From Actinomycetota bacterium (GTDB lineage: Bacteria > Armatimonadota > SYMT01), in contig SYKE01000121.1 of the NCBI GenBank assembly GCA_005798285.1, positions 1-35,140 of the forward strand: DNA of 35,140 nucleotides, written 5' to 3'. Below are positions 34,735-35,140 of the stretch, piece after piece (positions within the stretch are counted from its first letter, which is position 1; each line of letters begins with the position of its first letter). The notes beneath the pieces were generated by a model. That model saw nothing but the letters and a program-made list of their open reading frames with translations, was not told where the DNA came from and did no database searches. Both the position numbers and the translations under genes were made by a program.

Positions 34735-35140
34735 ATGGGATGCGCCCTGATCGGTGAGCCTGAGAGGCGGTGGCCGCACCCTTGCGGTTACCGCGCCCAC
34801 GGACGGCAATCCGGCGCCGCCAACGCGATCAGCGATCAGAACGGCCTGGTCCGAACCGAACAATACAGCTACGACGAGCTCTCCCGCCTCACCAGCGTCG
34901 ACTACGGGGACGGTCAGACCCAGACCTACACGTTCGACCCAATGGGAAACCGGACCGGCAAGACCGACAGCGTGAACGGGAACGACGCGTCCACGTTCAA
35001 CGCCGCGAACATGCTCCTGACCAAGAACGGCCAGGGGTACGCGTACGACGCGAACGGCAACACCCTCACCGGCGGCGGCAGAACCAACAGTTGGGACTCC
35101 GCCAACCGCCTCACGCAGATCGTGTTCAACGGCACGACCA
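34735..35140 (+). CDS. RHS-repeat protein fragment (open at right edge; 5' end uncertain, possibly truncated)
   Basis: EQYSYDELSRLTSVDYGDGQTQTYTFDPMGNRTGKTDSVNGNDASTFNAANMLLTKNGQGYAYDANGNTLTGGGRTNSWDSANRLTQIVFNGTT: RHS YD repeats. RHS-like sequence begins about 34830; ATG at 34735 is the nearest in-frame candidate found. Confidence 0.8.
   Translation, partial: MGCALIGEPERRWPHPCGYRAHGRQSGAANAISDQNGLVRTEQYSYDELSRLTSVDYGDGQTQTYTFDPMGNRTGKTDSVNGNDASTFNAANMLLTKNGQGYAYDANGNTLTGGGRTNSWDSANRLTQIVFNGTT

Noticed and set aside
1-35140. tRNA, rRNA, CRISPR array, intact IS element
   Set aside because: None recognised by eye. tRNAscan-SE, Infernal and CRISPR finders were not available, so small RNAs could be missed.

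Overview
GC-rich bacterial chromosomal window. Gene content (repeated DUF1501, DUF1549/DUF1553 and DUF1552/DUF1592 cytochrome modules) fits a Planctomycetota, Verrucomicrobiota or Armatimonadota-like genome, but taxonomy is inference. About 24 protein-coding genes are supported. They are: an mmsA-type aldehyde dehydrogenase (cut by the left edge), gluconokinase, three planctomycete-type cytochrome/DUF1501-like modules, a small zinc-ribbon protein, YaeQ, a tRNA-dihydrouridine synthase, an unknown secreted protein, an alpha/beta hydrolase split by an in-frame TGA, FmdB-like, PPC-domain and WD40 proteins, an NAD-dependent epimerase, MnmG, a glycerate kinase / CPBP protease / Gfo-Idh / PQQ-dehydrogenase operon, an O-methyltransferase, a second alpha/beta hydrolase, a DUF1801 protein, a GyrI-like protein, a galactonate-dehydratase-like enolase superfamily member, and the start of an RHS-repeat ORF cut by the right edge. 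The least ordinary regions are: (i) the hydrolase whose conserved-looking C-terminal 92 codons continue in frame after a TGA (13347-13349); (ii) a 1.5 kb region without convincing genes (33.2-34.7 kb), dense in perfect palindromes and imperfect direct repeats, ending at an apparently 5'-truncated RHS fragment; and (iii) a divergent intergenic region (4979-5206) with two mutually exclusive perfect inverted repeats upstream of the zinc-ribbon gene. I saw no tRNA, rRNA, CRISPR array or intact mobile element, and no clear case for a complete new defence or mobile system. All family calls are from reading motifs; no searches were run.
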